Origin: Daphnia pulex
Lineage: Eukaryota; Arthropoda; Branchiopoda; Diplostraca; Daphniidae
Assembly (NCBI RefSeq): GCF_021134715.1
Contig: NC_060024.1
Coordinates: forward strand, 6,696,001 to 6,760,000
Length of the DNA: 64,000 nt
Direction: 5' to 3'
Shown: piece by piece, positions 34,057-44,789 of the stretch
Layout: each line of letters opens with the position of its first letter
Position numbering within the stretch: position 1 is the first letter of the stretch
Program-made: the position numbers and the translations under genes
The notes under the pieces: model-generated
What the model was told of the DNA's origin: nothing
Database searches by the model: none
Seen by the model: the letters and a program-made list of their open reading frames with translations, nothing else

Positions 34057-34938
34057 CGGGGGTTGGCAACTCAAAATTTGGGTGTACGAGGATTCAGAAT
34101 CTCAGAGATTCCGAGAGATTCTAGAGATTCTGAGAGATTCTGAGAGATTCTACGAGATTTCCTCGAGATTCTGAATCAAGTTTTCCCCAAAATTCCGCTA
34201 GGGGCGCCACTAGTCCTTGGCCCAGTTTCTGTACAGAAGTATGCACTATGTTACGTAGTGGGCGTAGCTCCGTTTTGGCATGCTCTATACAGCTTATAGA
34301 CATGTAGATCGTATTATCTTTAAGATAATTTACTGATAGGAAAAGGTGCTACAATAGGTTTTGTAGTTTCAAGTAGAATGAAGTAGGCCTAATCTGATAG
34401 TTAGAAATTTGATAGGTTTGAATTAAAAGTCCAGATTATTAATTTTAAAATAAAATATACGGGGAAAATTAACTTTAATTGCTGGGAATTATTGGCATAT
34501 TATCAATAAAGTTTTTTTAACCATAAATTTTTCCAACCCCATCTTACATTCATGAGCAGATGAAAAAATGTGTACGCCACCATTCGGTGGGAAAAAGGAG
34601 GGAAAATTTAAAAAGATTTAGCGCAACCCATATTTTTACATTTTGCAGTATTTCTAGTGCATTTTTTACAATTGGAGCTTTTCAAAGACCAAATTCACAA
34701 AATATCTTGAATTTTAGACGGTTTTGGGGTAGTTTAAAGTTAAAAAAGGGGGTAAATTTAGTGAGATTCTGGAGATTCTACGAGATTCTATGGGATTCTA
34801 CGGGATTCTGTGAGATTCTAAAGATTCTACGAGATTCTGAAGATTCTATGAGATTCCGGGGATTCTGGAGGGATTCTTGAGATTCTGACAAGATTCTGGC
34901 TAGGGTGTACGAGGATTCTGGGGAGTTGCCAACCCCCG
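34057..34938. mobile_element. hAT-type MITE (882 bp) packed with GAGATTCT repeats
   Basis: Perfect 16-bp terminal inverted repeats, CGGGGGTTGGCAACTC at the left and its complement at the right, are flanked by a perfect 8-bp duplication CTCAAAGC (34049-34056 and 34939-34946). Both subterminal zones carry arrays of GAGATTCTR/GGGATTCTR words (about 34088-34172 and 34760-34920). No transposase frame is present. The GGGTTGGCAAC end and 8-bp duplication fit the hAT superfamily. Confidence 0.9.
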
Positions 34939-34946
34939 CTCAAAGC

Positions 34947-35639
34947 ATTGAATTTATTCATTTGATCTCATTGAAACAAACATACGTTTACTGAGTGTTA
35001 AGTTTTTTGCTAAACATCACATCTAATCCTCAATTCTGCCTTAGTCAACGACTTGCTTTGCATGCAAGAAGCAGTTACATTTAAAAACAAATTTTCTCAG
35101 AATAAGTTCCATTTATAATTACTTTTAAAACATAATATCATGCAAATATATTTTTTTCTCGTTCTACGCTTTGACTCGATATCGACAGCCCATGCTAATC
35201 TTTTCCGATTCCATAAATATATATTTTTATCATTTTTATTGTATCCTCCATTATGTTTAAAGTTTTTTTTTGTCCCCCCGTAACTCGAACTCGATTACTA
35301 CACATTTGAACTTACAGGGCGCAACAAATCGACTAATCTATAGAATACCAGTAGTAGCTCTTTTGGAATTCTTCACTTTGTGCTTGATTTAATAAACTAT
35401 TGACTGCAACCCAAAGTATACATCACGGCCCCCCGAAAAAAAAGCATTATAGTTTGCCACAGTAGCAATCGAACGACAAAGAAACGGGATGTGAAACAAT
35501 GTGACGACAATGTGACGCAAAATAACATAAAAAATAGAGAAACAGCCATCAGAAAAGAACAAAAAAGAACCCCATCAGATCCAAGTGCTGCGTTGAACGT
35601 GGCATAGCTGCCAGCTAAAAAAGGGGAAGTAAAAGGCAG
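34947..35639. other. Intergenic
   Basis: AT-rich, no supportable feature on either strand. Confidence 0.45.
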
Positions 35640-35892
35640 CCGGCCATGCAGCGGTCAATCATTTACTGCATCCTTATCCTTATATTAAACTCCCTCTTCT
35701 GCTGGGCGGCCAAACTCTCCTTTAGCTCCCTGCCGACCTGCTCAGCCTGCTGCCCTGCTTGCGATGCGGCTGCTTCAAGTTGACCGGCTCGCTCCTGCCA
35801 CTGCTGCTGAGCGTTTGCCAAATCGCGCTCAATTTCTCGCGCTCCTCCACCAATCGATTCAGCAGCTCTTCCTTGGAAGCCTGGCTGTCTGC
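35640..35892 (-). pseudogene. Remnant of a coiled-coil gene (family of 61.87 kb)
   Basis: The minus strand encodes QASKEELLNRLVEEREKL, close to QASQKELDRLVEEREKL of the gene at 61868-63283. After a frameshift it continues IERDLANAQQQWQERAG, QLEAAASQAGQQAEQVG and RELKESLAAQQKRE to a stop. Only a C-terminal fragment is left. Repeat R1 abuts its upstream side, as it does upstream of the intact gene. Confidence 0.7.
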
Positions 35893-35904
35893 CTAAGGAA
35901 TTGC

Positions 35905-36040
35905 TTTACGCCGCTCTTTTTCTGCATAGTGTCATCTCTGGATCCCAGATGGTGTTGTAAATTAACTTGCAAGAACAACACTAGATGGCGCTGTTTTTGA
36001 CAATTGCGTCCGTCTGCTTTATTTATCTGCTGGCCCGTCG
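35905..36040 (+). repeat. Dispersed repeat R1, partial copy 2
   Basis: Contains GCATAGTGTCATCTCTGGAT, CCCAGATGGTGTTGTAAATTA, GCAAGAACAACACTAGATGG and GTCTGCTTTATTTATCTGCT, matching copy 1 and the inverse of copy 3. The core GTGTTGT...ACAACAC can form a short stem. Confidence 0.75.
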
Positions 36041-36239
36041 GATGATAGTTGAGCCACATGATGGCCTGCTGCTATTACTGCTCCGTAAAACTGTCACGAC
36101 GGGCTAAAAAAAAAAAAAGAAAAGAAAAAGAGACGGGCGAAAATGGGCGGGAATCAATAGCGATCGATCGAAATCTCAACTTTGAGAAATCGATCCAGCA
36201 ACTATGGATGGATCATTTTTTTCCTTTTTCTGTACCTTG

Positions 36240-36415
36240 AAATTCGATAGAGGAAGACGCGGGCGGGCCGGCCCCAGGTAGACCAGGTCCCTGACCGCAT
36301 GATGTTGGACGATCCTGAAGAATCGCGTCGTGTGGTTGGTGTAGTAGTATCCACTCGTCCGACGGCAGGATCAGCTGCGTCCGGGATGTCAGATTCCAGC
36401 AGCAGGAACGGCTGG
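36240..36415 (-). other. Unrecognised coding-like fragment
   Basis: The minus strand reads GYYYTNHTTRFFRIVQHHAV then RDLVYLGPARPRL before a GT at 36240. GC content and codon pattern stand out from the AT-rich surroundings, as an exon would, but stops lie just upstream. Function and family unknown. A further scrap (LLPGGVNKKSPDPNNIS) lies on the same strand at about 36710-36775. Confidence 0.3.
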
Positions 36416-37347
36416 TAAGGGGTAGTGGAGGGCCAGCAGGGTCAACCGTCTGGATTTTTCAAAATCCAGAATTTTGGATTGGAATTTTTCTCTGCTGGCC
36501 ATTCAAAAATGAAATCTAAAACGGTAATTGAAAACAATAAAAAAACAATCAAAAATGGATCGACCGGCTGGCTGAAATACCTTGAGGAGGTTGTGGTAGG
36601 AAGGTTCAATTCAATTCAATAAAAATATATAGAATTGCATAGAATTTGACTTTAATGCAAGTGAAGTCAAACGAGTCGTAGTCAATGCTGGTAATAGATT
36701 GTCGGGCCGGTAGAAGGTGAAATGTTGTTGGGGTCGGGCGATTTCTTGTTGACTCCGCCCGGCAGGAGGAGCTATAGATTGGGGTTGGTGATGCTGGTAG
36801 AGGTAGTGGCCGGTCTCGAGTAGTTATTCGGATACCTTAGATTTTACAAGAAGGCTACAATAAATATAAAATAATTATTAGTTGTAGGCTCGATAAACCT
36901 TATTTTGGTGGATTTAACTCGTTTATGATGTGCATTCTCCCGATGTTTTTTTTTATCTGATATAGGCCCATTCCAAGGGCGATGGAAACTTGACCTCTGC
37001 CAACATAGAACGGCAAATCAAGGTAATGTTGCTTTCTTCCGGCGGATCATCCCTATCACCATCAAAGTCTCTTTCCAGCTCAATTCCTGATTTTGACATT
37101 GATGAGTAACCAATTTAAAATTTGTAAATAACGCAGAATGTAAACTTTGACGACACACATAGAAACCAGTGGCCGAATTCTTAATACGTTCTCATCTCAG
37201 TTCGGTGGCGTATACTCGTGATTGCAATCTCTGTACTCTGCTTGGCGTTTGATAAACGTTAGAATCCCTTATAAATAAATAAGTTCAATTTGTTATTATT
37301 GATTTAGTAGTGTAAACTTCTTGAAAATCCATTTAAATTTTTTTACT

Positions 37348-37701
37348 TCATGACCAGTTTGAGGGTGCCAAATGATGGAGGATGGCCTTGAATCCTTGAT
37401 ATGTATCACATTTGGGAGTTACATCGTCACAATGCACAATAGCAGCCTGATTACTAGGATCGCTAATCACATAGAATTTGATAACTAGAAATGAAGAATT
37501 AATCATTGTTGAATGATTGGTTTTATATAGTTTGATAAAACTGTAATCACTGACCTGCAACAATAATGCCCATGAAATGACTATTCTTCTTTCCAAACCT
37601 GGTACCCTTGCAAAGGTAATTTCGACCTGCAGAGGTCCTGCTGGCATTCTTTCTTGTTCGGAAGCCCTAAAACTTGCTGTACAACCAATCACCACCGTCA
37701 T
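37348..37701 (-). CDS. Hypothetical 117-aa protein
   Basis: An open frame from ATG at 37701 to a stop at 37348 with protein-like composition (PAGPLQVEITFARVPGLERR, SNQAAIVHCDDVTPKCD). No family recognised, no signal peptide. A GTCAGT/TTTCTAG pair inside could be an intron but splicing it would create a stop. May be a gene fragment. Confidence 0.3.
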   Translation of the reverse strand: MTVVIGCTASFRASEQERMPAGPLQVEITFARVPGLERRIVISWALLLQVSDYSFIKLYKTNHSTMINSSFLVIKFYVISDPSNQAAIVHCDDVTPKCDTYQGFKAILHHLAPSNWS

Positions 37702-38640
37702 CTTCTAGTGGGTACAGTGTCTAAATACAAAGTAGTGTTAGAAATGGTACAGAATTGACAGAATTCTCAATTGAATAGTCTAATTTCTTATAATTTTTTC
37801 TTTGCCACGACTAAACAACTTTTAGAAGAAAAGTCTTTTCTTTTCTTTTAGAAGAATGGCAGTCGAATAGCAGACAAGTTTAGAGAAACAAAAATAACAA
37901 TGCAGACCCATCTACCGATTAATATTAGAAAACTTAATTAAAGAAGCTGATTTAATGTTGATAATTTTTGAAAAAATATTCTTATAATACTAGAGACGAA
38001 AATAAATTGATTGAAAAACAAATAAATGATGGTCATCATCGTTTTCTCAATTTAAATTTTGCAGTTTCAATTGCAGCGGTGGCGTTTTGAAACTGAGCAC
38101 AGCTATTTATAGTTTATATCTTCGTAAAATGTGGACATGTGGTCCATTTTGAAGAGATTTCTTTGTTTAATCTACTTCATTCAAAAATTGGCGTAATTGG
38201 TGTCACAATTACGTAAATTTTATTTTAATGTTTAGTGTTGTTGACTGAATTTGACCGGAATTTGAATTTTGCAGTTTGAATTAGTGGATCCGTATCGTCA
38301 AAACAGATCAAGCCAAGAATTTTGGCGTCTGTCTCGACCCCCCTCTGACTCTCTTTTATCTCTTGGCTCGGATCAAGTTTCGTTCATTAAAAAAAAGGGA
38401 ATCCAATTTCGTTGTTGGCTCTGAACGGAGATCTCTTATCTTTCGGTTTCCAGGCGAGGCCGGGCTCCAGAAAACTCTCAGCGCTGCCTCATTCGGCCAC
38501 CACCAGCCACGGAAAGCGGACGTATCGGTGCCGCCCAATTTTTCATTGGAAACATTTTCCTGATTTTGATTTGAAGCCGTTTTTCAAATGAAAATTAGGC
38601 AAAAGTGAAAAATTAAAAATTGGGCAGGCAAAGTTAATAT
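37702..38640. other. Intergenic
   Basis: No supportable gene. A GC-richer stretch at about 38400-38550 holds short open frames on both strands without family resemblance. Confidence 0.4.
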
Positions 38641-38730
38641 ATCATGTCATCTTTTTTTCTGATGGAGGGGCGTTGGCCACATTTGTCATTGGCAACCATC
38701 TCTTATAGATGTTTGCACCCACCCCACTTT

Positions 38731-38818
38731 GGTGGGTGACGAGGGTTGCGTGGGCTGGTGACGAAGGTTGGGTGGGTGGATGACGAAGGTTGGGTGGGTG
38801 GATGACGAGGGTGGTGGC
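38731..38818. repeat. G-rich minisatellite, 22-bp unit, about 4 copies
   Basis: Repeats of the type ATGACGAAGGTTGGGTGGGTGG in tandem, the central two copies nearly identical and the outer ones degenerate. GGG runs in each unit would allow G-quadruplex formation (inference). Confidence 0.8.
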
Positions 38819-39315
38819 GTCACCATGCGGAAATGGTGAAATAACTTGTGGTAGCATAGATATCCAAGCGGATTATCCATTTCCCTCACTATTGTGATCC
38901 GAGCTCGCCCTATACCGCTAGGCTTTACCGATTTGTTAATGTAATAGTGCAGCATTAGTAAGTTTTTTTTGGTCTGCTGTTCGAAATTTGTATCATGGGC
39001 TCAAAGGGAAAATAAACGTCATTAATTAGACGAAGTATATTAACGTGTAGCTACATCCAATATGCAGCTAGACTAATAATGAGGACAGCGGACCACTAAC
39101 CAATCAATCTGTGACTGCATGTTCATCATTAAATCAAAAGTGACCAATTGACGAAAAAAATACCAATTGAATCGACCGCTTATGTAGGTGTACATCAGTC
39201 CGTCAAAAACACGGCGTTCCCTTATCAATCTTTTGTTAACGGTAAAGGAAATCAAACCGAAAGAACACGAACAACAGAAAAAAAAAAGCGTTATTCTTAA
39301 TGTAGGCCTAATCGA

Positions 39316-40240
39316 ATGGGTTGCAAAAGCAAATCGTGGAAGAAGTCAAATGTTTGTAGCTTAGAAACATTGAATTCAAGCACATTTAGCATATCTAGGT
39401 CAACGTTCTTTAAAAGAAAATGAATTAGCTGCATGAAGTAGCAACTAGACTAATAAAGAGGAAGTTGCGGACAGCTGGCCGCCATCCGATTAATCTCTGA
39501 CTGCATGTTCATTATTAAATCAAACGCCCTCTTGCGTTCGGTCGAAAGTTTTTTATAGTTTCCCCGGCAACCCTAGCTTCCGGTTCTACCAGCATCTCCT
39601 GGGACTTCTCCAGCTGCACGATCACACCTGGTCCTGCTCCATCGAGACTTTTTCAGTTCTGCTTCCATCTTCAGGGTCTGTTCTGATCGACGCTTCGAGG
39701 GGGAGGGGGTTGACAATAATGTGACTATGTGACACGGGGGGAGGGGGATTAACTAAAATTTGGGTTATTAAAGTCACTGGCCTTATAGTCGTAGAACAAT
39801 TGTAGTCACTGGAGCAATTGTTATTGGGTTGGGGTTGCAAAAGCAAATCGTATGGGAGCAGTCAAATGTGTGTCTACAAAAACATTGGATTCAAGCACAT
39901 TTAGCAAATCTAAGTCAACGTTCTATAAAAGAAAATTATAGAAACTATGAAGTATATAGCAGCTAGACTAATAAATAGGAAGTAACGGACAGCGGGCCGC
40001 GCAGCGGTCAATTATTGACTGCTTCCTTATCATTATATCAAACCCCCTCTTGCGTTCGGCTAAAGCTTTTTGAGTTTCCTTTGCAACCCTAGCTTCCGGT
40101 TCCACCAGCATCTCCTGGGACTTATACAGCTGCACGATCACGCCTGATCCTGCTCCGTCAAGACTTATTTTTCGGTTCAGCTTCCATCTTCTCCGCAAAA
40201 CGGTTCGTCCATCTGCGACATCTTCGCCGAGAGCTTCTTC
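39316..40240 (-). repeat. Tandem segmental duplication carrying coiled-coil gene remnants
   Basis: Two direct copies about 510 bp apart (about 39316-39700 and 39835-40210) share AAAGCAAATCGT, ATTCAAGCACATTTAGCA, CTAGACTAATAAA, CCCTCTTGCGTTCGG, CACCAGCATCTCCTGGGACT-like and AGCTGCACGATCAC blocks. On the minus strand copy 2 encodes QLYKSQEMLVEPEARVAKE and TQKALAERKRGFDIM, a coiled-coil tail. The segment starting GCAGCGGTCAATTATTGACTG also resembles 35.65 kb. A third, weaker copy of the left block lies at about 39040-39130. Confidence 0.7.
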
Positions 40241-40243
40241 CGC

Positions 40244-40600
40244 ATGTTGGCCGACTCTTTTTCCCTTGGTACAGTCGATGGGAAATCGAGGGAAAATGGG
40301 GAAAAATTGAGGAAAATTTTTTGATAGAAATGGGGAAATTTGGGAAATATAAGGGGACAAATCTGGGAAGTTTTTCCCTTGGTTCACTTGAATAAAGCGT
40401 CGGCAACCCCTCGACGATGGCCATTTTCTCTGGTTCAAAAAATCAAAACTGAGTTTACCCTATTTTCAGCAGTGCAAGAGGGTTGCCGACTCTTTTTCCC
40501 GTGGTTTAGTCAATGGGAAATCTGGGAAAAATCTGGGAAATTAGAGAAAATTAGGGAAAAATGGGAAAAGTGGGAAAATTAGGGAAAACTGCTTTGTTTT
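40244..40600. repeat. Two neighbouring GGGAAA-rich MITE copies
   Basis: Copy A (about 40244-40410) begins GGCCGACTCTTTTTCCC and ends AAAGCGTCGGCAACCCC. Copy B starts at about 40483 with GGGTTGCCGACTCTTTTTCC. Interiors consist of GGGAAA/GGGAAAA words. The ends match the element at 8246-8450. The right end of copy B is unclear. Confidence 0.6.
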
Positions 40601-40740
40601 CTCCTGTGGCAATTGCAATTGGGATCTATATCTAACGTGGAAGATCCTAAGAGGGCAAAGCCACTACCTACAACTTAATCATCGACTTCTATCGTGGTTC
40701 CTAAATCGTGGTTCCTAAAATTATCCACATATATCCACAT

Positions 40741-40902
40741 ACCACTGCGGCCGATAGCAGAACGAAAGTTTTTATTACGCTTGACACTTAACGTAGGTAA
40801 AATCCTTTGTCCGACAAGCAGACGGTTCTCGAACAAAGGATTGTACCTACGTTTAGTGTCAAGCGTAATAAAAATTTTAGTTCTGCTATCGGCCGTAGTG
40901 GT
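40741..40902. repeat. 162-bp foldback hairpin
   Basis: Left arm starting ACCACTGCGGCCGATAGCAG and right arm ending CTGCTATCGGCCGTAGTGGT are near-complementary over about 70 bases, including TTATTACGCTTGACACT and its inverse, with a loop of about 17 bases. Could be a foldback MITE or give rise to a hairpin RNA. No target duplication evident. Confidence 0.85.
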
Positions 40903-40931
40903 GCGCATCGGCGTAAACTGCGCACGACTTT

Positions 40932-41219
40932 TTACTCGACTATACTACTTTTTGGTTGGAATAACATCTCACGCGATGACATGGGGAGAAAACGATTTTC
41001 TGATTCAACCAACTGATGCCCGTTATGTAATGACAGGATAGTTAACGCCCATGCACAAAGCGGATGAATGATGAATCCATGTCGGCCGAGGAGTTCTATT
41101 GCATTGGACCATACAGCACGTCGTGTCTCTTCGCCGTCATTTCGTCGGCTTCGACGTTTGCTGATTGACATCACAGCCCTGTTGATGAGAATTTCATCCG
41201 ACAGATAAAATTGTTTCAT
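40932..41219 (-). other. Weak 95-codon open frame, unrecognised
   Basis: Frame from 41219 (SDEILINRAVMSISKRRSRR) with no recognisable family, splice support or upstream promoter. Listed only as a possible exon or fragment. Confidence 0.2.
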
Positions 41220-42307
41220 TCACATTGGCTCTATATCTGACAAAGGAATAAAAAAAACTGTTCGATAATAATTCATAATTCTTGCTTGGAATAAAAGTTG
41301 CTTCTATAACAATTAAATTTTTAAAAATGCACGATTGCTTACTCCGGTTTATTCGGTTTATTCTTTTGTCGATCGAACTTATCAAAAAATATTCAACGGT
41401 TTAACAAAGGCCATAAGTCAATTAGGCCTGCAATTGATTTGTTTAAGCATTAAACTATCTTTGTTGTTCACGTCGTATGTGAATGAAAAAAATATAATAA
41501 AATAGTAATAAAGTATGGCAGACTCTGACACTGATAAAGCACTAAAGTCTCTGACGTTCTCGTCGAAATACATTGACAAAAATCAACAGAATTCCGACTA
41601 CTCTCAGGTTACCAAAACACGATTTTAAACGTTTTAAACCCAAAACGCGCGCTTATTATAAATTATTTAAAGAAGCAAAAATGAAGGACTATCAGGTATA
41701 CTATTGCCAATTTGCACATGTACGAGTGACGCGCTTGAAAAGTTAAAAAAAAAAGCTCCGATGCGCTCCGATGCAATCAGAGCCAAACCTTACTTGCACA
41801 CCACGATTCTCGAATCAGGTTAAATGTTAAATGACGACGCGGATGAAATATTTGAAGGCAAATTTCTTTTATTACGTTATATTTTTTTACTATTAGCTGT
41901 AGAAATTTATCGACGTGTCTTATTTACTTCCAAAAACTTGAGACGAATGCTGAAAACCATGTTTCTCCAATTCATCAGCACGTTCCACCAATCATATTAT
42001 GACGCATGATGACCGTTAGGGCACGCTACCCTTTTCGCATAGTTCCGTTTAATTGCATTGCAATCCAGTCCCGAGTTGTTAGCATATTTCGGAGGTCTTC
42101 GTCGCGATAATATTTGTGCAAAACCATCAGTTGGCTGTAAAAAGGTAACTACATTCTGAAGGAAACTTCTTCCATTTACAACTTAATTAACATCAAACAT
42201 AAGAGAGGTAATTGACATACATTTTTAAAATCTATTATTTAAAATTTTGTAGTTAGTTTCTCATATTTTCAATTTAGGCCTACACTCAAAACTAGAATAA
42301 TAATAAA
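41220..42307. other. Intergenic, 5' flank of coiled-coil gene
   Basis: AT-rich. TAGGCCTA at 42275, 26 bases before the start codon of the next gene. A short open frame at 41824-42009 has no support. Confidence 0.4.
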
Positions 42308-43438
42308 ATGGGTTTCGTCACTGTTGTGATTCAACTGCCATTATTCCTCGTATTCCTCGTAATAAACTGTCAAAATACGACCGGAGTTGAGCAGCAGTAT
42401 GAGCATCCATTGGACACAGCATTATTCTTGACCAAATTCGATACGCAATGTATAAGTTACCACTACGTTCCATGCCGTAAGAATATGGAAACCTCGACTG
42501 TTATTTACCAAGATGAAGAAATGGATGATCCGAATTTATCCGAATCGGACGACACCATCAAGTATGATTTGCAATGCATTTCCTATAAAGTCATTCCGTG
42601 CAGAGAGGGTTCGCAAAAAGTGATGCACAAAGTCGTGGAAAAACAGCAGGAACGACCCCGTCAAACAAGAGCAATTCACAGCAAACGTTTAATTAAGAGT
42701 GAAAAGGACAAAAATTACGAACTGTCTGTCCAGGCAACAGAATCCTACCTAGTCATCCTAGCCAGTAGATTAACGGAATGTGAAATTTCTCAGCTGATTT
42801 CAATTGAAAAACTTAAAATGTGCAATGAGAAAGAACAACTTTTAACCCAACAGTTGAACAAGACTGAAAACGAGAAGTTTGAGTACACAAAAAGTAATAA
42901 TAAAAATATTGACTTAGAAAATAAAATAAAATCATTAAGCGAAGAGAATAAATCCTTAGAAGAAACGCTTAACGCAAATAAAGCGATAGAAAATTTACAA
43001 CAATTGGCATACGCAATTCAACAAGAAAAAGAGACGGCAAAAAATAAACAAGACAATTGTGAATCACAAAATAACGAATTGACGGCCCAAGTAGGCCTAA
43101 TCAAAAAAGACTTAATTGAAAGCGTAAGTTCATTTAAAATAAAGATAGGTGAACAAGAAGAAGAAATAATATTATTAAAAGATATTATAGCAAACTTACA
43201 ACAATTGGAACACACAATTCAACTAGAAAAAGAATCGTTACAAATTAAACGAGTTGTGTGTGAAAATGAAAATAAGGATTTGTCGGCGCAAATAGGCCTA
43301 ATCGAAAAAGACTTAAATGAAAGCAAAAGTTCATCAAAAATAAAGATAGACAAATTAGAACAACAGATAATATCATTAAATAAAAAGATCGAACAATTGG
43401 CACTCGCAAATCAAAAAGAAAAAGAAATCAATCAATAA
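42308..43438 (+). CDS. Secreted coiled-coil protein with duplicated CIxYxxIPCR motif, 376 aa
   Basis: Single-exon gene of unknown function. Signal peptide at 1-24 (VVIQLPLFLVFLVINC). Two copies of a cysteine motif follow: FDTQCISYHYVPCRKN (about residues 39-54) and YDLQCISYKVIPCREG (about 92-107). The GT31-like protein at 28.2 kb carries the same motif as FDRCIAYRFIPCRDG. From about residue 140 to the end it is a charged coiled coil (Lys, Glu, Gln, Asn rich). A unit of about 68 residues is repeated there (NLQQLAYAIQQEKE... and NLQQLEHTIQLEKE...), each copy encoding GLI through a TAGGCCTA (43092, 43293). Codon use is AT-rich. Likely extracellular scaffold or structural protein (inference). Confidence 0.75.
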   Translation: MGFVTVVIQLPLFLVFLVINCQNTTGVEQQYEHPLDTALFLTKFDTQCISYHYVPCRKNMETSTVIYQDEEMDDPNLSESDDTIKYDLQCISYKVIPCREGSQKVMHKVVEKQQERPRQTRAIHSKRLIKSEKDKNYELSVQATESYLVILASRLTECEISQLISIEKLKMCNEKEQLLTQQLNKTENEKFEYTKSNNKNIDLENKIKSLSEENKSLEETLNANKAIENLQQLAYAIQQEKETAKNKQDNCESQNNELTAQVGLIKKDLIESVSSFKIKIGEQEEEIILLKDIIANLQQLEHTIQLEKESLQIKRVVCENENKDLSAQIGLIEKDLNESKSSSKIKIDKLEQQIISLNKKIEQLALANQKEKEINQ

Positions 43439-44159
43439 TTGGGTTCCGATAAATGACAAAAACTAATTTAATCGGCAAGTGCAAGAGCGACCCATAATTC
43501 ATTTCTCCCCCCCCCCCCCGTTTCGGATCAATATTTTAAAATGATAGAGCTTTCGTGTGTGGACTGTTCTTTTCGATTAAATAAAAAATTGAACTTAAAA
43601 ATTAAAAAAAGAAAAATTGCAGGAATTGTGGTATATAAAAACTTACATGGCCCGTGGGACTGGGAGTAGAAGGAGTAGGAAGAGTAGGAGAAGAGGCGAC
43701 CATCGAGTCGTCACAATCCAATTGGCCTTTTTTTTTATTTTAAATTTAAATTTGTGTGTCTTTTGGGTATTTTTAAAGAAATAAAATTTGAGGAAAAATA
43801 AACAAAATTTTGGTTTATCTTGCCTTTTTTTTTACTTTTTTCTTGCCTGCTTTGTGCCCTTTTTATTTTTCAATTACACCATCGTCATTATGTTTTCATC
43901 TTCAAATATGCCGAAAAGTTTTTTTACCAGCACGGCGGTCTCGGTTAGCCTTTTCTTAATTGGTCTCGACATAGTCCCCTATCCTTGCTTCCTTTTTTTT
44001 CACTAGAAAATACTCATTAGAATCTGTAATAACTCCAGCATGGTCTATATCTGGTAAACATAAGTTCATGACTGCACAGTGCACCTTGACTTAAAGTAAA
44101 CAAGTCACATTCTCACGAAGAAGAAAGAGGCACGAGAACAAGGCAACAAGTGGGGATCA
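43439..44159. other. Intergenic with a C13 homopolymer
   Basis: A run of C at about 43507-43519 and a GTAGGA/GGAGTA-rich stretch near 43665-43700. No gene recognised. Confidence 0.45.
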
Positions 44160-44785
44160 TGGCACAATGACGGATTCCCATAAGTAACACCGTTTATAAG
44201 TAAAAAAAATATTTTTCTGCTCATAAGTAAACAAATTCAAATATCTACTTTACCATAAATAAAAGTTGTCATAAGTAAATATATTTATAGGTAAACCTAG
44301 GTTATGTACATGAGTAACAATTTCCATAAGTAAAAAGTATTATAACAACGTCGCATTTAATAAAATAATAATTTTCTCGTAAGTAAAATGTATTACACGC
44401 AAGTAATTGCAAAAGAACTTTTTGTCATTGCGACTATGCTTCAGAAGTAATTTGTTCACAAGTAACACTAAATAAATAAAACGTGTAATAATTTGCTCAT
44501 TAGTAATTTTGTTCATAAATAAAAATTCCCACTGTTACATTGTTCCATTAAAACTTTTTTTCATTGCGACTATGCTTCATAAGTAATTTGTTTCACAAGT
44601 AACACCAAATAAATAAAACGTGTAATAATTTGCTCATTAGTAATTTTGTTCATAAATAAAAATTCCCACTGTTACATTGTTCCATTAAAACTATGTTTCA
44701 CAAATCCCGATTAATTTTATGATTTATAAGACAACAGCCTTCTCATAAGTAAGTAGTTTCATTAGTAACACCCGCGATAATAAAT
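44160..44785 (+). repeat. ATAAGTAA-motif element, copy 1
   Basis: Starts GCACAATGACGGATTCCCAT then AAGTAACACCGTTTA, which recurs inverted at 60.65-60.69 kb. The interior holds about 18 irregularly spaced words of the form (T)CATAAGTAA/CACAAGTAA/CATTAGTAA. A 136-bp unit is tandemly duplicated (44416-44551, 44552-44690; marker TCATTGCGACTATGCTTC). It ends near CATTAGTAACACCC. The motif contains in-phase stops, so it is not coding. Confidence 0.75.
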
Positions 44786-44789
44786 CGAT

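Noticed and set aside
34080-34920. Regularly recurring GAGATTCT words as a CRISPR-like array
   Set aside because: No constant spacer length, units run into each other, and the whole block lies inside a transposon with terminal repeats in a eukaryotic context.
37348-37701. Intron within the 117-aa frame
   Set aside because: Splicing the GTCAGT/TTTCTAG pair puts a stop a few codons later, while the unspliced frame stays open.
43507-43519. C homopolymer as a regulatory element
   Set aside because: Nothing around it supports a function; likely a simple-sequence run.
44160-44785. ATAAGTAA repeats as telomeric sequence
   Set aside because: Arthropod telomere repeat is TTAGG; these words are irregularly spaced and interstitial.
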